Assembly (NCBI RefSeq): GCF_000378225.1
Contig: NZ_KB905141.1
Coordinates: 171,143-235,142 of the forward strand
DNA from: Methylophilus methylotrophus DSM 46235 = ATCC 53528
GTDB taxonomy: Bacteria; Pseudomonadota; Gammaproteobacteria; Burkholderiales; Methylophilaceae
Direction of reading: 5' to 3'
DNA length: 64,000 nucleotides
The position numbers and the translations under genes are program-made. Below, piece by piece: positions 19,822-29,013 of this stretch. Within the stretch, counting starts at the first letter, position 1. The number at the start of each line of letters is the position of its first letter. Under the pieces are notes generated by a model, which made no database searches, had not been told where the DNA came from, and saw only the letters and a list, made by a program, of their open reading frames with translations.

Positions 19822-20026
19822 ATAAAACCCTTAATTATTTTAAAACTGGTGATCATCTATCGCGGAGTGCAATGGACTAAAATTCGATCAGTAGAGGCCG
19901 TTTGCCGGACATAGTCTGATTGTAGAATGACTTTTATAGCGGCCATTATGCCAAAATCATGTTTTAATGTCACGTCGCCATGACATCGCCATTCCATTTT
20001 TTTTAGCATCTTTATAATAAAACGCC

Positions 20027-21001
20027 ATGAATGCAGTGATTCCTGTTGAGCGCGTGGTCAGCGTGACCACATATGGTCGCTTACATCTCGGTTTTTTTAA
20101 CTTGAGCCAGCAAAGCCAACGCCAGTTTGGCAGTGTGGGCGTGGCGATTGATGCCTTTCAAACTTCATTGACTGTGGGGCTTGGCCCGCAGCAGTCACCA
20201 TTAGATCCATGGGTGTCCGAGAGGCTGCAGCATCACTTGAGTGCTTGCGGGTTAAACGCCGAAATCAATGTAACCATCAAGCAGGCCGTCCCTCGCCATG
20301 GTGGCCTCGGTTCAGGCACGCAGATGGCGCTGGCATTAGGCGCTGCGGTGAATACCTTGTTGGGTCTGCCTGTGAATGCAGCGAAGATCGCAGCAACGCA
20401 TCAGCGCGGCGCACGTTCAGGCATTGGCATTGCGACGTTTGAACATGGTGGGTTTGTGGTAGATAGTGGGCGCGGGCCACATACAGAGGTGCCGCCCTTA
20501 ATAGCGCAACATGCTTTTCCACCAGATTGGCACTTTTTACTGATTGTTGACAACAGTCGCGATGGATTGCATGGTCAGGGTGAAAAAAACGCATTTAAAC
20601 AGCTTGAGCCACAATCGCTGACCGCCACACAAGTTATCCAGCAACAGCTGTTAAGCCAGGGTTTGCCTGCCTTGATCGAGCAGGATTTTGCCACGTTCAG
20701 CCGTTTTCTTGGTGATTTGCAAGCTTATAATGCAGATTATTTCGCGCCTGCACAGGGTGGTGCCTATGCCAGTTCGAGCGTGGCAAGCATTTTGCAATCT
20801 ATTAAAAAACAAGGTTATGCAGGCATCGGACAGACGTCCTGGGGACCAACAGGATTTGTGTTGCTGCCTTCGCGTGCAGAAGCGGTCACTATGCAAATGC
20901 AGCTGCTGCATTTGCATGCTAACGATGCCTCCCTGGGATTTATCGTCACAGCAGCCATGAATCAGTCGGCCAATATTATGTTTGGGAATGGCGCAGATTA
21001 A
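20027..21001 (+). CDS. Beta-ribofuranosylaminobenzene 5'-phosphate (beta-RFAP) synthase
   Basis: 324 residues, GHMP-kinase-like fold. It catalyses the first committed step of methanopterin synthesis, joining PRPP and p-aminobenzoate with loss of CO2 and PPi. Evidence is the family start TTYGRLHLGFFNLS, the glycine-rich PRHGGLGSGTQMALALG near residues 89-105, and the direct linkage to mtdB and mch. The homologue in Methylobacterium was shown to have this activity (orf4; MptG in archaea). It is divergent from ppsA. Confidence 0.92.
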   Translation: MNAVIPVERVVSVTTYGRLHLGFFNLSQQSQRQFGSVGVAIDAFQTSLTVGLGPQQSPLDPWVSERLQHHLSACGLNAEINVTIKQAVPRHGGLGSGTQMALALGAAVNTLLGLPVNAAKIAATHQRGARSGIGIATFEHGGFVVDSGRGPHTEVPPLIAQHAFPPDWHFLLIVDNSRDGLHGQGEKNAFKQLEPQSLTATQVIQQQLLSQGLPALIEQDFATFSRFLGDLQAYNADYFAPAQGGAYASSSVASILQSIKKQGYAGIGQTSWGPTGFVLLPSRAEAVTMQMQLLHLHANDASLGFIVTAAMNQSANIMFGNGAD

Positions 21002-21120
21002 ATTTTCTTAAGATAATTTTGAAAAGTTATGGCTTTTACGGTCTACTCTTTATTTTGAACTGGTCTGGATATGTGTATATTGGCGAAAGATATTGTTAAC
21101 GAACCGTACCGGGGGGAAGA

Positions 21121-22014
21121 ATGAAAAAAACCAGTATTATGCATTTGTTCACTGCTGCCAAGAATGCCAGTCCATTTGATGTGAATATGGCCTTTGATGC
21201 TGGCTATGAGAAAATTATTTCTTACACCGATGTGACTTTGAATGAAATCGTCGCGTTGACGCAGGATGCCATTTTTTCACGCAGCCCGAGTGGATTAAAG
21301 CAGCAAGCCTTATTTTTTGGTGGCCGCGATATCCAGGTGGCGCTGGAAATGCAGAAGCAGGCGCGCAGTGCCATGTTCAAGCCATTTGAATGCCATACTT
21401 TTTCTGATCCGTCCGGTGCCTTTACCACGGCAGCAGCCATGCTGGCCAAAGTCGATTTTTATTTGCAGAAATCTGGTAGTGGTTTGGGCAAGGAAAAAGT
21501 CGCTATTTTTGGTGCCAGTGGTACCGTGGGCTCGACAGCAGCACTCATCGCAGCTCGCCAGGGAGCCACTGTATTGATGGTGGCGCACTCGGATGTTGCC
21601 AGTATGCAGGCGTATGTTGATAAGCTTTCTAGCAATTATGATGTCAGCCTCAAAGTAGTGGATGGCAGTACAGAGGCTGCCAAAGTGGCTGTGTTGAATG
21701 AAGCGACAGTAGCCTTGTGTGCAACACCAGCTGGGATTCGCGTCCTTGAAATCAAGCAATTCGCCAACTCCAAATCACTGAAAGTGGTGGCAGACGTAAA
21801 CGCAGTCCCTCCTTCTGGCATTGAGGGCGTAGACACATTCTCTGATGGTGGCGTGATTGAAGGCACACAAGTGGCCGGTTTTGGCGCCTTGGCGATTGGC
21901 CAGTTGAAATATGTCACCCAAAACAAGCTACTGGAGCAAATGCTGCAAAGCGAAAGCCCCATGCACATTGATTACCATGAGGCATATGAGTATGCCTGTG
22001 CACACGTGGAGTAA
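21121..22014 (+). CDS. mtdB: NAD(P)-dependent methylene-H4MPT dehydrogenase
   Basis: Oxidises methylene-H4MPT to methenyl-H4MPT in formaldehyde oxidation. 297 residues. It begins KTSIMHLFTAAKNASPFDVNM, characteristic of the MtdA/MtdB family, and has the Rossmann motif FGASGTVGSTAAL near residues 130-142. MtdB rather than MtdA is inferred from the H4MPT cluster context. A strong ribosome-binding site (ggggggaag) precedes ATG 21121. Confidence 0.92.
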   Translation: MKKTSIMHLFTAAKNASPFDVNMAFDAGYEKIISYTDVTLNEIVALTQDAIFSRSPSGLKQQALFFGGRDIQVALEMQKQARSAMFKPFECHTFSDPSGAFTTAAAMLAKVDFYLQKSGSGLGKEKVAIFGASGTVGSTAALIAARQGATVLMVAHSDVASMQAYVDKLSSNYDVSLKVVDGSTEAAKVAVLNEATVALCATPAGIRVLEIKQFANSKSLKVVADVNAVPPSGIEGVDTFSDGGVIEGTQVAGFGALAIGQLKYVTQNKLLEQMLQSESPMHIDYHEAYEYACAHVE

Positions 22015-22022
22015 AGCGATTC

Positions 22023-23120
22023 TTGCGATTGGCTGTATTGTCACAGAGTGCGCGTATTTATAGCCAGATGGCGCAACAAGAAGGCTTTAGTGTATTGGCT
22101 GTGGACGCGTTTGCGGATAACGATACGCAGCAATCTGCAACATTGGTATACCACTGGCCAGGCCTGTGCGGACCGGATGTCAACAATGAAATGTCTGGGT
22201 TAATGGAAGTATTGGATAGTTTCAAGCCGGATGCCGTTTTACTTGGTTCTGGTTTTGAAGCAGATCAAGCGGCATATGCAAAGTTATTCACACGCCATGC
22301 AATATTTGGCAATACACCGGAAACCGTGGCCCGGGTCAAAAATCCGCAATGGCTGAAAAATTATTGTGATGCGCACGGCGTCCAGTCGCCATGCATCGCC
22401 ACGCAAAAGCCGGTCGAAGGTCGTTGGCTGCATAAACAGGCGGGACGATGTGGTGGTATGCATGTGCAAGACTGGTCACCTGCAGCAACAGTCACTGCAA
22501 AAAGTTACTGGCAAGCATTTCAGCCAGGACAAGCCGTGGGAATATTGTTTGTCGCGCATCAGCAGGCATTCACATTGATTGGCGTACATGCACTCAAGCA
22601 ACGCGCAGGGAGCTATGCTTATGCAGGCGTGAAGCGCTTGCATGATCCAGCGCTAACTGTCGCTGCCACAGAGTTATTGCAGGCAGTCTTGCCAGGCTTG
22701 GGATTAGTTGGCATTAACAGTATTGATGCCATCTGGCATGAGGGCGAGTTGCATCTCATCGAGGTGAACCCCCGACTCAGCGCCAGTATGCGTCTGTATG
22801 CAGGGTTGCCATTGATAAAAGCGCATATGGACAGTTGCAATGGCAACATCATGCCTCTGCAACAACATACTAAAACGCATGCCTGCCATTGCATTGCGTA
22901 TGCACGACAAGAGATTAACGCAAGTCATCTAGACTTTCCTGACTGGTTGGAAGACCGGCCCAGTGGTGGCATGATTGCTGCGGGTCTGCCCGTTTGCAGT
23001 CTATATGCACAAGGGGACTCAGACAGGGAATTGCTACAGGCTTTGCAAGATAAGAAAACACGATTAGAGAAACTATGGGGGACTTATGTCTGTAACCGCA
23101 TCGAATTCAACATCCATTAG
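22023..23120 (+). CDS. ATP-grasp protein of the H4MPT gene block
   Basis: 365 residues. The C-terminal part has the ATP-grasp signature GINSIDAIWHEGELHLIEVNPRLSAS, with Glu and Asn as likely Mg-ATP ligands; the N-terminal part is poorly conserved. Such ORFs recur in methylotroph H4MPT clusters and are needed for, or linked to, H4MPT pathway function, but the substrate is not established to my knowledge. Start TTG 22023 follows ggag at 22008-22011. Its last 35 bases overlap the start of mch. Confidence 0.75.
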   Translation: MRLAVLSQSARIYSQMAQQEGFSVLAVDAFADNDTQQSATLVYHWPGLCGPDVNNEMSGLMEVLDSFKPDAVLLGSGFEADQAAYAKLFTRHAIFGNTPETVARVKNPQWLKNYCDAHGVQSPCIATQKPVEGRWLHKQAGRCGGMHVQDWSPAATVTAKSYWQAFQPGQAVGILFVAHQQAFTLIGVHALKQRAGSYAYAGVKRLHDPALTVAATELLQAVLPGLGLVGINSIDAIWHEGELHLIEVNPRLSASMRLYAGLPLIKAHMDSCNGNIMPLQQHTKTHACHCIAYARQEINASHLDFPDWLEDRPSGGMIAAGLPVCSLYAQGDSDRELLQALQDKKTRLEKLWGTYVCNRIEFNIH

Positions 23121-24060
23121 CGTTCAACAATATAGCGCACCACTGGTGGCGCATCTGATGGCCAATGCCCCAGCTTTAGGCTGCGCAGTGGCAACGCATG
23201 AAACAGGCGCCACGATTGTGGATGCAGGTATTCAAGCAACTGGCGGCCTGGAAGCAGGGCGCATCATCGCCGAAATTTGCATGGGTGGTTTAGGTAGAGT
23301 GTCGTTGCAGCAAGTGCCGCAATTTGCCCACTGGCCTCTCAGTGTCGTGGTGACAGCTACCCAACCGGTGATTGCCTGCCTTGGCAGTCAGTATGCCGGC
23401 TGGGCCTTGTCACACGAAAAATTCTTCTCACTGGGCAGTGGCCCGGCACGCTCAATTGCACAGCGTGAAGAAGTCTTCAAAGATATTAATTACAGTGATA
23501 AAGGCGAGCAAACGGTTTTGGTGCTGGAAACCGACAAGGTGCCTCCTGTGCAGGTGATTGAAAAAGTGGCCAGAGATACTGGCCTGCCAGCCAATAAGCT
23601 GACATTTATCCTGACCCCAACCCGCAGTGTGGCCGGTTCCTTGCAAGTGACTGCACGTGTGCTCGAAGTTGCACTGCATAAATGCCATGCCTTGCATTTT
23701 GACCTGAATGCCATTGTCGATGGTTATGGTGTCGCGCCAGTACCGGCGCCCTCGCCAGACTTTATCGTCGGCATGGGCCGTACCAATGATGCGATCCTGT
23801 TTGGCGGCTTTGTGCAGTTGTTTGTGAATACCGATGATGCTGCAGCGGAACAACTCGCCCAGCAACTACCTTCCTCTTCATCCAAAGATTACGGCCGCCC
23901 ATTCGCACAGGTGTTCAAAGCCGTTAATATGGACTTTTACCAGATTGACCCCATGTTGTTCTCTCCAGCCAAAGTCAGTGTGACTAACCTCAAGTCCGGC
24001 AAGACTTTCTTTGGCGGCCAGTTTAATGAAACCCTTCTGAATCAATCATTTGGAAGTTAA
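23086..24060 (+). CDS. mch: Methenyl-H4MPT cyclohydrolase
   Basis: Hydrolyses methenyl-H4MPT to formyl-H4MPT, following MtdB in the archaeal-type formaldehyde oxidation route. 324 residues. Conserved stretches include IVDAGIQATGGLEAGRIIAEICMGGLG and the C-terminal NLKSGKTFFGGQF typical of Mch. ATG 23086 follows a strong ggggga ribosome-binding site, which lies inside the preceding gene and supports the 35-base overlap as real. Confidence 0.95.
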   Translation: MSVTASNSTSISVQQYSAPLVAHLMANAPALGCAVATHETGATIVDAGIQATGGLEAGRIIAEICMGGLGRVSLQQVPQFAHWPLSVVVTATQPVIACLGSQYAGWALSHEKFFSLGSGPARSIAQREEVFKDINYSDKGEQTVLVLETDKVPPVQVIEKVARDTGLPANKLTFILTPTRSVAGSLQVTARVLEVALHKCHALHFDLNAIVDGYGVAPVPAPSPDFIVGMGRTNDAILFGGFVQLFVNTDDAAAEQLAQQLPSSSSKDYGRPFAQVFKAVNMDFYQIDPMLFSPAKVSVTNLKSGKTFFGGQFNETLLNQSFGS

Positions 24061-24082
24061 ATTTAAGGTGCTATAAAAGTTC

Positions 24083-25039
24083 TTGACGCGGGATTCTGTG
24101 CAAAATGCATGGGTCCCGCGTGATCATTTCAACGCTGACATGAACGTCCTTCCTATTTTTACCGACGAAGTAGCCCAGGCTGGTGGCTGGCACGGACAGA
24201 GTCTGGCGCAAGCCTTTGCAAAACTTGGCTGGCAGGCATTGATGGTGTCATTGGATAGTTGCCACGTCAGTATTGTGAATCAGCAGGTGCAAGTCCACAT
24301 CCCAGGGCTCACACAAGCTGCACCTTTGGCATTCGTGCGTGGCGTGGCGGCGGGCACCACCCAGCAAATCATCACGCGTATGAATATCCTGCATACCCTG
24401 CAACGCCAGGGCATGACAATTTACAATCAGGCGCGGGCCATTGAAATAACCGTAGACAAAGGCCTGACCAGCCAATTGCTGGCAGAGCACGGCGTTCCCA
24501 CACCCGCCACCTGGATATGCGAACATCGCGGCGTTGCCCATCCCTTGATGCAGCAGGCGCTGGATGCCGGCAAGTCTCTGGTGATCAAGCCGCTGTTTGG
24601 CTCCCAGGGCAAAGGTGTACGTTTGATAGAGCATCCGCAGCAATTTGCGCTACCGCAAGATCAGTTTGTCGATGGGGTGTATTATCTGCAAGAAAAAATC
24701 GAGTGTGGCCAGCATCAGCATGATTATCGTGTATTTGTCGTGCGTGGCGAGCCGGTGGCAGCCATGAAGCGGCAAGGGGAGAACTGGTTACATAATGTCG
24801 CCCGTGGCGCACGCTGTACTGTATGTCACGAAGTGGATGTAGCTGAGCTTGGCGTCAGGGCGGCACAAGCCATCAATATTGATTATGCCGGAGTAGATAT
24901 CATGCGCGACAAACATGGCAAGTTATGGGTGATCGAGGTCAACAGTATCCCTGCCTGGCGGGGATTGCAAAGCATCACCCCATTTGAGATTGCTGACGTG
25001 CTGGTCAATGACTTCTTGCGCAAGGCTAATCTGTCCTAA
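24083..25039 (+). CDS. RimK/MptN-like ATP-grasp ligase
   Basis: ATP-grasp ligase of the RimK family: VIKPLFGSQGKGVRLIEHP, YYLQEKIECGQHQHDYRVFVV and ..DIMRDKHGKLWVIEVNSIPAWRGLQS. In archaea the related MptN adds glutamate to H4MPT; here the same kind of pterin-tail or related ligation is likely but unproven. The start is uncertain: frame open with TTG at 24083, GTG at 24098 and ATG at 24140; the similarity to family members (MNVLPIFTDE...GWHG) favours ATG 24140, though no good ribosome-binding site precedes it. Confidence 0.82.
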   Translation: MTRDSVQNAWVPRDHFNADMNVLPIFTDEVAQAGGWHGQSLAQAFAKLGWQALMVSLDSCHVSIVNQQVQVHIPGLTQAAPLAFVRGVAAGTTQQIITRMNILHTLQRQGMTIYNQARAIEITVDKGLTSQLLAEHGVPTPATWICEHRGVAHPLMQQALDAGKSLVIKPLFGSQGKGVRLIEHPQQFALPQDQFVDGVYYLQEKIECGQHQHDYRVFVVRGEPVAAMKRQGENWLHNVARGARCTVCHEVDVAELGVRAAQAINIDYAGVDIMRDKHGKLWVIEVNSIPAWRGLQSITPFEIADVLVNDFLRKANLS

Positions 25040-25044
25040 TCCTT

Positions 25045-25887
25045 ATGACCACCTCAGTACAACAAGCCTACCTCAACGCCTGCCTGGCAGAGCTGGAGGC
25101 GCTCAAACCCGGCAATGTGCATATTTTTGCCGATGGTCATGGCATGCAGGTACAGGACTTTATCCAGAGCGCCGAAGTGTCTGCGCCAGCGCTGTGTGAT
25201 GATCAGGTGTTTGGTGTGCGTTCTTTAGGGCAACGGATATTAGATGCACTACAAGCTACTTATGACAAGGTAGGTTGCAATACTAATTTGGGCATCTTGT
25301 TATTGGCAGCCCCAGTCGTTCACGCCTTATCAACATATCCGCAATTACCGTTAAAAAATGGCTTGCAACACGTGCTGCAACAAACCACGATAGCCGATGC
25401 GGCCTGCGTATATAAAGGCATACGATTAGTGAATCCTGCTGGGATGGGTCAACGCGAAGAGCATGATGTTTCACAAGCGCCGCAAATTGATTTGCTGGAA
25501 GCGATGCGCCTGGCAAGCGCGCATGATATGGTCGCGCGGCAATATGTCGATGGTTATGAAACCATCTTCTCTCAAGCGTTGCCACTTTATCGCGAGCTGA
25601 TAGCACGCTGGGAACGCCCGGCGTGGGCATTGTCAGTGGTGTATCTGTATTGGCTGGCCACGTTTCCTGATAGTCATATTGTGCGTAAATATGGGGTTAA
25701 AACTGCCGCAGCTGTGCAACAGGTGGCGCAAACGCATTACCAGGCATTGTTAGCGCTGGAGAATCCCAAACATTACCTGCCTCAATTGCTAGCCTGGGAC
25801 CAGGCACTCAAACAGCAAAAGTTGAATCCTGGTACAAGTGCAGATTTAACCGTGATCACCGCGCTGTGTGCTTCCCTGACAGGTTAA
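25045..25887 (+). CDS. CitG-family (triphosphoribosyl-dephospho-CoA synthase-like) protein
   Basis: 280 residues with the CitG/MdcB fold signatures ACLAELEALKPGNVHIFADGHGM, DFIQSAEVSAPAL and NTNLGILLLAAPVVHA. True CitG enzymes make the prosthetic group of citrate or malonate lyases, but no lyase genes are here. Homologues are conserved in methylotroph H4MPT clusters, where an ATP-dependent transfer on a pterin or cofactor intermediate is a reasonable guess. It starts 5 bases after the RimK-like gene. Confidence 0.8.
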   Translation: MTTSVQQAYLNACLAELEALKPGNVHIFADGHGMQVQDFIQSAEVSAPALCDDQVFGVRSLGQRILDALQATYDKVGCNTNLGILLLAAPVVHALSTYPQLPLKNGLQHVLQQTTIADAACVYKGIRLVNPAGMGQREEHDVSQAPQIDLLEAMRLASAHDMVARQYVDGYETIFSQALPLYRELIARWERPAWALSVVYLYWLATFPDSHIVRKYGVKTAAAVQQVAQTHYQALLALENPKHYLPQLLAWDQALKQQKLNPGTSADLTVITALCASLTG

Positions 25888-25905
25888 ACCAGGATTTTCC
25901 TCATT

Positions 25906-26081
25906 ATCCCAGATTTTCCATTGGGACTTGAAATGGCAACGCTGGACAGTTTGATGGATTTTTTTGTGAAAATTTGAGGGTAATAGTCATTCTATTGACC
26001 GAAAATTTGCGCCAAAAAGACGCAAAATGGACAAGTTGACGTTCAAGTAGATTAAATGTCGCCTAATGGAAAATCTGGGAT
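25906..26081. repeat. MITE-like element with 17-bp terminal inverted repeats
   Basis: The 17-mer atcccagattttccatt (25906-25922) returns as its perfect reverse complement at 26065-26081. Inside these, sub-arms acttgaa/ttcaagt and tggcaac/gttgacg are also partly inverted. TTA occurs immediately outside tcccaga...tctggga on both sides, which could be a 3-bp target duplication. No transposase gene fits within 176 bases, so this would be a non-autonomous element or a large hairpin. It fills the 255-base gap before the pterin dehydratase gene. Confidence 0.6.
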
Positions 26082-26142
26082 TAAGCATAGCCACCACAAG
26101 AGTATACTGTGAGCCTCTCAAGAAAACGACGAGGAGAATGCC

Positions 26143-26511
26143 ATGACCGAACAAGTACTTACTGAGCAGGAAATTCAACAACACTTTTCTGAATCATTGC
26201 CACACTGGTTTTATGAAGATGGCTGGATACGCCGCAAATACAAAACCAATAGCTGGAAGGGCACGCTCATGGTGGTGAACACTATTGGACACCTGGCAGA
26301 AGCAGCCTGGCATCACCCTGATTTAACGGTATCGTATGCGTTTGTGATCGTGAAGTTATGCACGCACAGCGCTAAAGGCATCACCATGAAAGACATTGAA
26401 CTGGCGCGTAAAATTGAAGAAGTGATTCAATGGCAACCACAGGCAGGCTCAGCTTTGGAAGGTACGCCTCAGGATGACCTGCGTTTCAGTTATGTGAAGT
26501 ACGATAAATAA
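26143..26511 (+). CDS. Pterin-4a-carbinolamine dehydratase family protein
   Basis: 122 residues, longer at the front than minimal PCD/DCoH proteins. It has the active-site pattern HLAEAAWHHPDLTVSYAFVIVKLCTHSAKGIT, with the paired histidines and aspartate of the family, then DIELARKIEEVI. No aromatic amino-acid hydroxylase is nearby; PCD-like proteins are often linked to H4MPT genes in methylotrophs, so a role in pterin metabolism is likely. ATG 26143 follows gaggagaatgcc. Confidence 0.87.
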   Translation: MTEQVLTEQEIQQHFSESLPHWFYEDGWIRRKYKTNSWKGTLMVVNTIGHLAEAAWHHPDLTVSYAFVIVKLCTHSAKGITMKDIELARKIEEVIQWQPQAGSALEGTPQDDLRFSYVKYDK

Positions 26512-26552
26512 TCTAAAAGTGTTGCGCATGATTGATTAATTTTTGATTTTCT

Positions 26553-27506
26553 ATGTCTTCACCTGTTAACGCCAGCCTGCCTCCTGCCATTTTCCTCATG
26601 GGGCCGACTGCAAGTGGTAAAACGGCCGCCACTATCGCCTTGTGTCAACACTTTCCGGTAGAAATTATCAGCGTCGATTCCGCGCTGGTTTATCGCGATA
26701 TGGACATAGGTACGGCTAAACCTGATGCCGAGACGCTGCGGCAGGCGCCACATCATTTGATCGACCTTATTTCACCGCTAGAACAGTATTCTGCAGCGCA
26801 ATTTGCCAGGGATGCATTAGCGCTGATGCATAAAGCTACGCATCAAGGACGTATCCCGGTACTGGTTGGCGGCACCATGCTCTATTTCAATGCCTTGCAG
26901 CATGGGCTAAGTGATTTGCCAGAAGCAGATGCCACCATTCGCGCGCAAATTGAAGCCGAAGCAAACACCGTAGGCTGGCCGGCCATGCATGCCCAGTTAG
27001 CCAGCATCGATCCCACTGTCGCCGCCAAAATTCACACCACCGATTCTCAGCGCATAGAGCGGGCATTGGAGGTATACCGCATTAGTGGTAAACCCATGAG
27101 CGTCTTGCGCGCGCAGTCACAAAAAGTATCGCTGCCATTCAATATCCTTAAACTGGCCTTGATGCCCAGTGACCGCAGTGTGCTGCATCAGCGCATTGCT
27201 GAGCGCTTTCAGCTGATGCTCAAACAAGGCTTTGTAGATGAGGTGAAAAAATTACTGATTGACTATCCGCAACTGAACATGGATACCCCGAGTATGCGTT
27301 GTGTCGGCTATCGTCAGGTGCTGCAGTATTTGCATGGTGATATTGACTTGCCAACGCTGGGCGAGCATGGCGTGTATGCCACGCGCCAACTGGCTAAACG
27401 CCAGCTAACCTGGTTGCGCGGCATGGATTATGTACATGTGCTGGATTGTTTGCAACCAGATTGGGTAACGCGGGCGCTGGCACTCATTGACCATCATCAA
27501 AAATAA
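26553..27506 (+). CDS. miaA: tRNA dimethylallyltransferase
   Basis: Adds a dimethylallyl group to A37 of tRNAs that read UNN codons. 317 residues with the P-loop GPTASGKTAATIAL near residue 17, SVDSALVYRDMDIGTAKP, and the LISPLEQYSAAQF and LVGGTMLYF motifs. Confidence 0.97.
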   Translation: MSSPVNASLPPAIFLMGPTASGKTAATIALCQHFPVEIISVDSALVYRDMDIGTAKPDAETLRQAPHHLIDLISPLEQYSAAQFARDALALMHKATHQGRIPVLVGGTMLYFNALQHGLSDLPEADATIRAQIEAEANTVGWPAMHAQLASIDPTVAAKIHTTDSQRIERALEVYRISGKPMSVLRAQSQKVSLPFNILKLALMPSDRSVLHQRIAERFQLMLKQGFVDEVKKLLIDYPQLNMDTPSMRCVGYRQVLQYLHGDIDLPTLGEHGVYATRQLAKRQLTWLRGMDYVHVLDCLQPDWVTRALALIDHHQK

Positions 27507-27533
27507 AAAACTGGACAAATTGTTCGGTTTTTT
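27505..27533. terminator. Bidirectional terminator between miaA and the phosphoglycosyltransferase gene
   Basis: aaaaaactggac (27505-27516) with gttcggtttttt (27522-27533): a 12-bp stem with two G-T wobbles and A/T runs on either side, between convergent genes. Confidence 0.75.
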
Positions 27534-27548
27534 ATTTGCTTGCTTTCC

Positions 27549-28952
27549 CTAATAAGCCCCATCTTGACCAACAATGGTCAGCCATATCGTCTTGGCGACA
27601 ATCAACATATCCAAGCGAGGGCTCCAGTTGCGCAGGTACTCAAGGTCATAATGGACACGTTGCTCCATTTTTTCTAACGTGTCCGTTTCGCCGCGGAAGC
27701 CATTTACCTGTGCCCAGCCGGTAATCCCGGGTTTTACCTTGTGGCGTACCATATAGCCTTTAATCAGCTTACGGTATTCCTCGTTATGCGCCACCGCATG
27801 TGGGCGTGGCCCAACCACACTCATGCGGCCTTGTAACACATTAATAAACTGCGGCAACTCATCCAGGGAGGTTTTGCGCAAAAAGGCACCCAGTGGCGTA
27901 ATGCGTTGATCATTCCTGGTGGCTTGTGTCACCGTTGCACCATCTTCAGTGACGGTCATGGAGCGGAACTTGTACACCAAAATCTGTTGTCCATCCAAGC
28001 CGTAACGACGTTGCTTGAAAATAACGGGGCCAGGAGAGGTGAGTTTTACTGCAATCGCAATACCGATCAAAATAGGCGAGATCAGAATCAACACCAATAA
28101 TGAAAATAAAATATCTGCCGTGCGTTTGATAAAGCCATCCATGCCAGTAAATGGCGTATCACACACAGAAACAACAGGAATGCCGTTGACATCCGAAACG
28201 CGTCCCTGGATCAGGTCGGTGACAAAGATGTCAGGCACAAAGTAAATGGAAGCTGTCGTGTCTTTAAGATCGTCTAATAGTTTCAAAATACGAGGGTGAC
28301 TGGACATCGGTAAAGCGATATAAAGTTTGTGTACAGTGTGTGATTTCAGGTAATGACTCAGTTCATTCAAGCTGCCAAGTACCGGATAAGAATCTATGTG
28401 CGGAAGCCGGTTAGGCGCGCGGTCCTCAAAAAATCCCAATATATTGATTCTTTGATAATAATCACGTTTCAGATTATCCGCCAAAAGCAGACCTTGCTCA
28501 TTCAAGCCGATAATCAAGGTGTTTTGTCGTGGTCCTTGCCACTCAATCAATTTGGGGCTGGCCCATTTTAGTAACTGCAACGCAATAATCTGGGCAACTG
28601 GCGTCACAATCAACCAGGCGAGAATTAATTTTTCGCTATATAAGGTGATGTAACGAGTGATATAAGCAAAGGTCAGCAAAAAGGTGGCAATGACCAGCCA
28701 TTGACCAATCACATCCCGGCACATCTTGGCAAAGCCCTTGCGAATCTTGGCGCCGCTGGGGAAAGAAATCGAAAACAGCACTATCGATGTAATAAAAATC
28801 GACATCGGAATGCGGTTTTCGGTATAAATAAACAACCCCCACAGCACAAACACCATCACCAAGGGCTCAACGAGAGACTCAAGCATGTAAAGTGGATTAC
28901 TCCCGCCAGATGAAAAGCCGGAGAGTGTTCTGATCGGAGGTTTAGTCGCCAT
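27549..28952 (-). CDS. Undecaprenyl-phosphate hexose-1-phosphate transferase (EPS priming enzyme, WcaJ-like)
   Basis: 467 residues. The N-terminal half has about five membrane segments and a CoA-binding-like domain (LIIGLNEQGLLLADNLK). The C-terminal bacterial sugar transferase domain begins with KRTADILFSLLVLILISPILIGIAIAVKL and has YKFRSMT, LRKTSLDELPQFINVLQGRMSVVGPRP and KPGITGWAQVNG. It loads the first sugar (probably glucose-1-P) onto the lipid carrier. It is divergent from the EPS series starting at 29406, across a 453-base gap. Confidence 0.93.
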   Translation of the reverse strand: MATKPPIRTLSGFSSGGSNPLYMLESLVEPLVMVFVLWGLFIYTENRIPMSIFITSIVLFSISFPSGAKIRKGFAKMCRDVIGQWLVIATFLLTFAYITRYITLYSEKLILAWLIVTPVAQIIALQLLKWASPKLIEWQGPRQNTLIIGLNEQGLLLADNLKRDYYQRINILGFFEDRAPNRLPHIDSYPVLGSLNELSHYLKSHTVHKLYIALPMSSHPRILKLLDDLKDTTASIYFVPDIFVTDLIQGRVSDVNGIPVVSVCDTPFTGMDGFIKRTADILFSLLVLILISPILIGIAIAVKLTSPGPVIFKQRRYGLDGQQILVYKFRSMTVTEDGATVTQATRNDQRITPLGAFLRKTSLDELPQFINVLQGRMSVVGPRPHAVAHNEEYRKLIKGYMVRHKVKPGITGWAQVNGFRGETDTLEKMEQRVHYDLEYLRNWSPRLDMLIVAKTIWLTIVGQDGAY

Positions 28953-29013
28953 ATGTGAAATTAGTAATTATTGTGTTGGGGCTTCAATGTTAAATGAATA
29001 CAAAAATAAGTGA

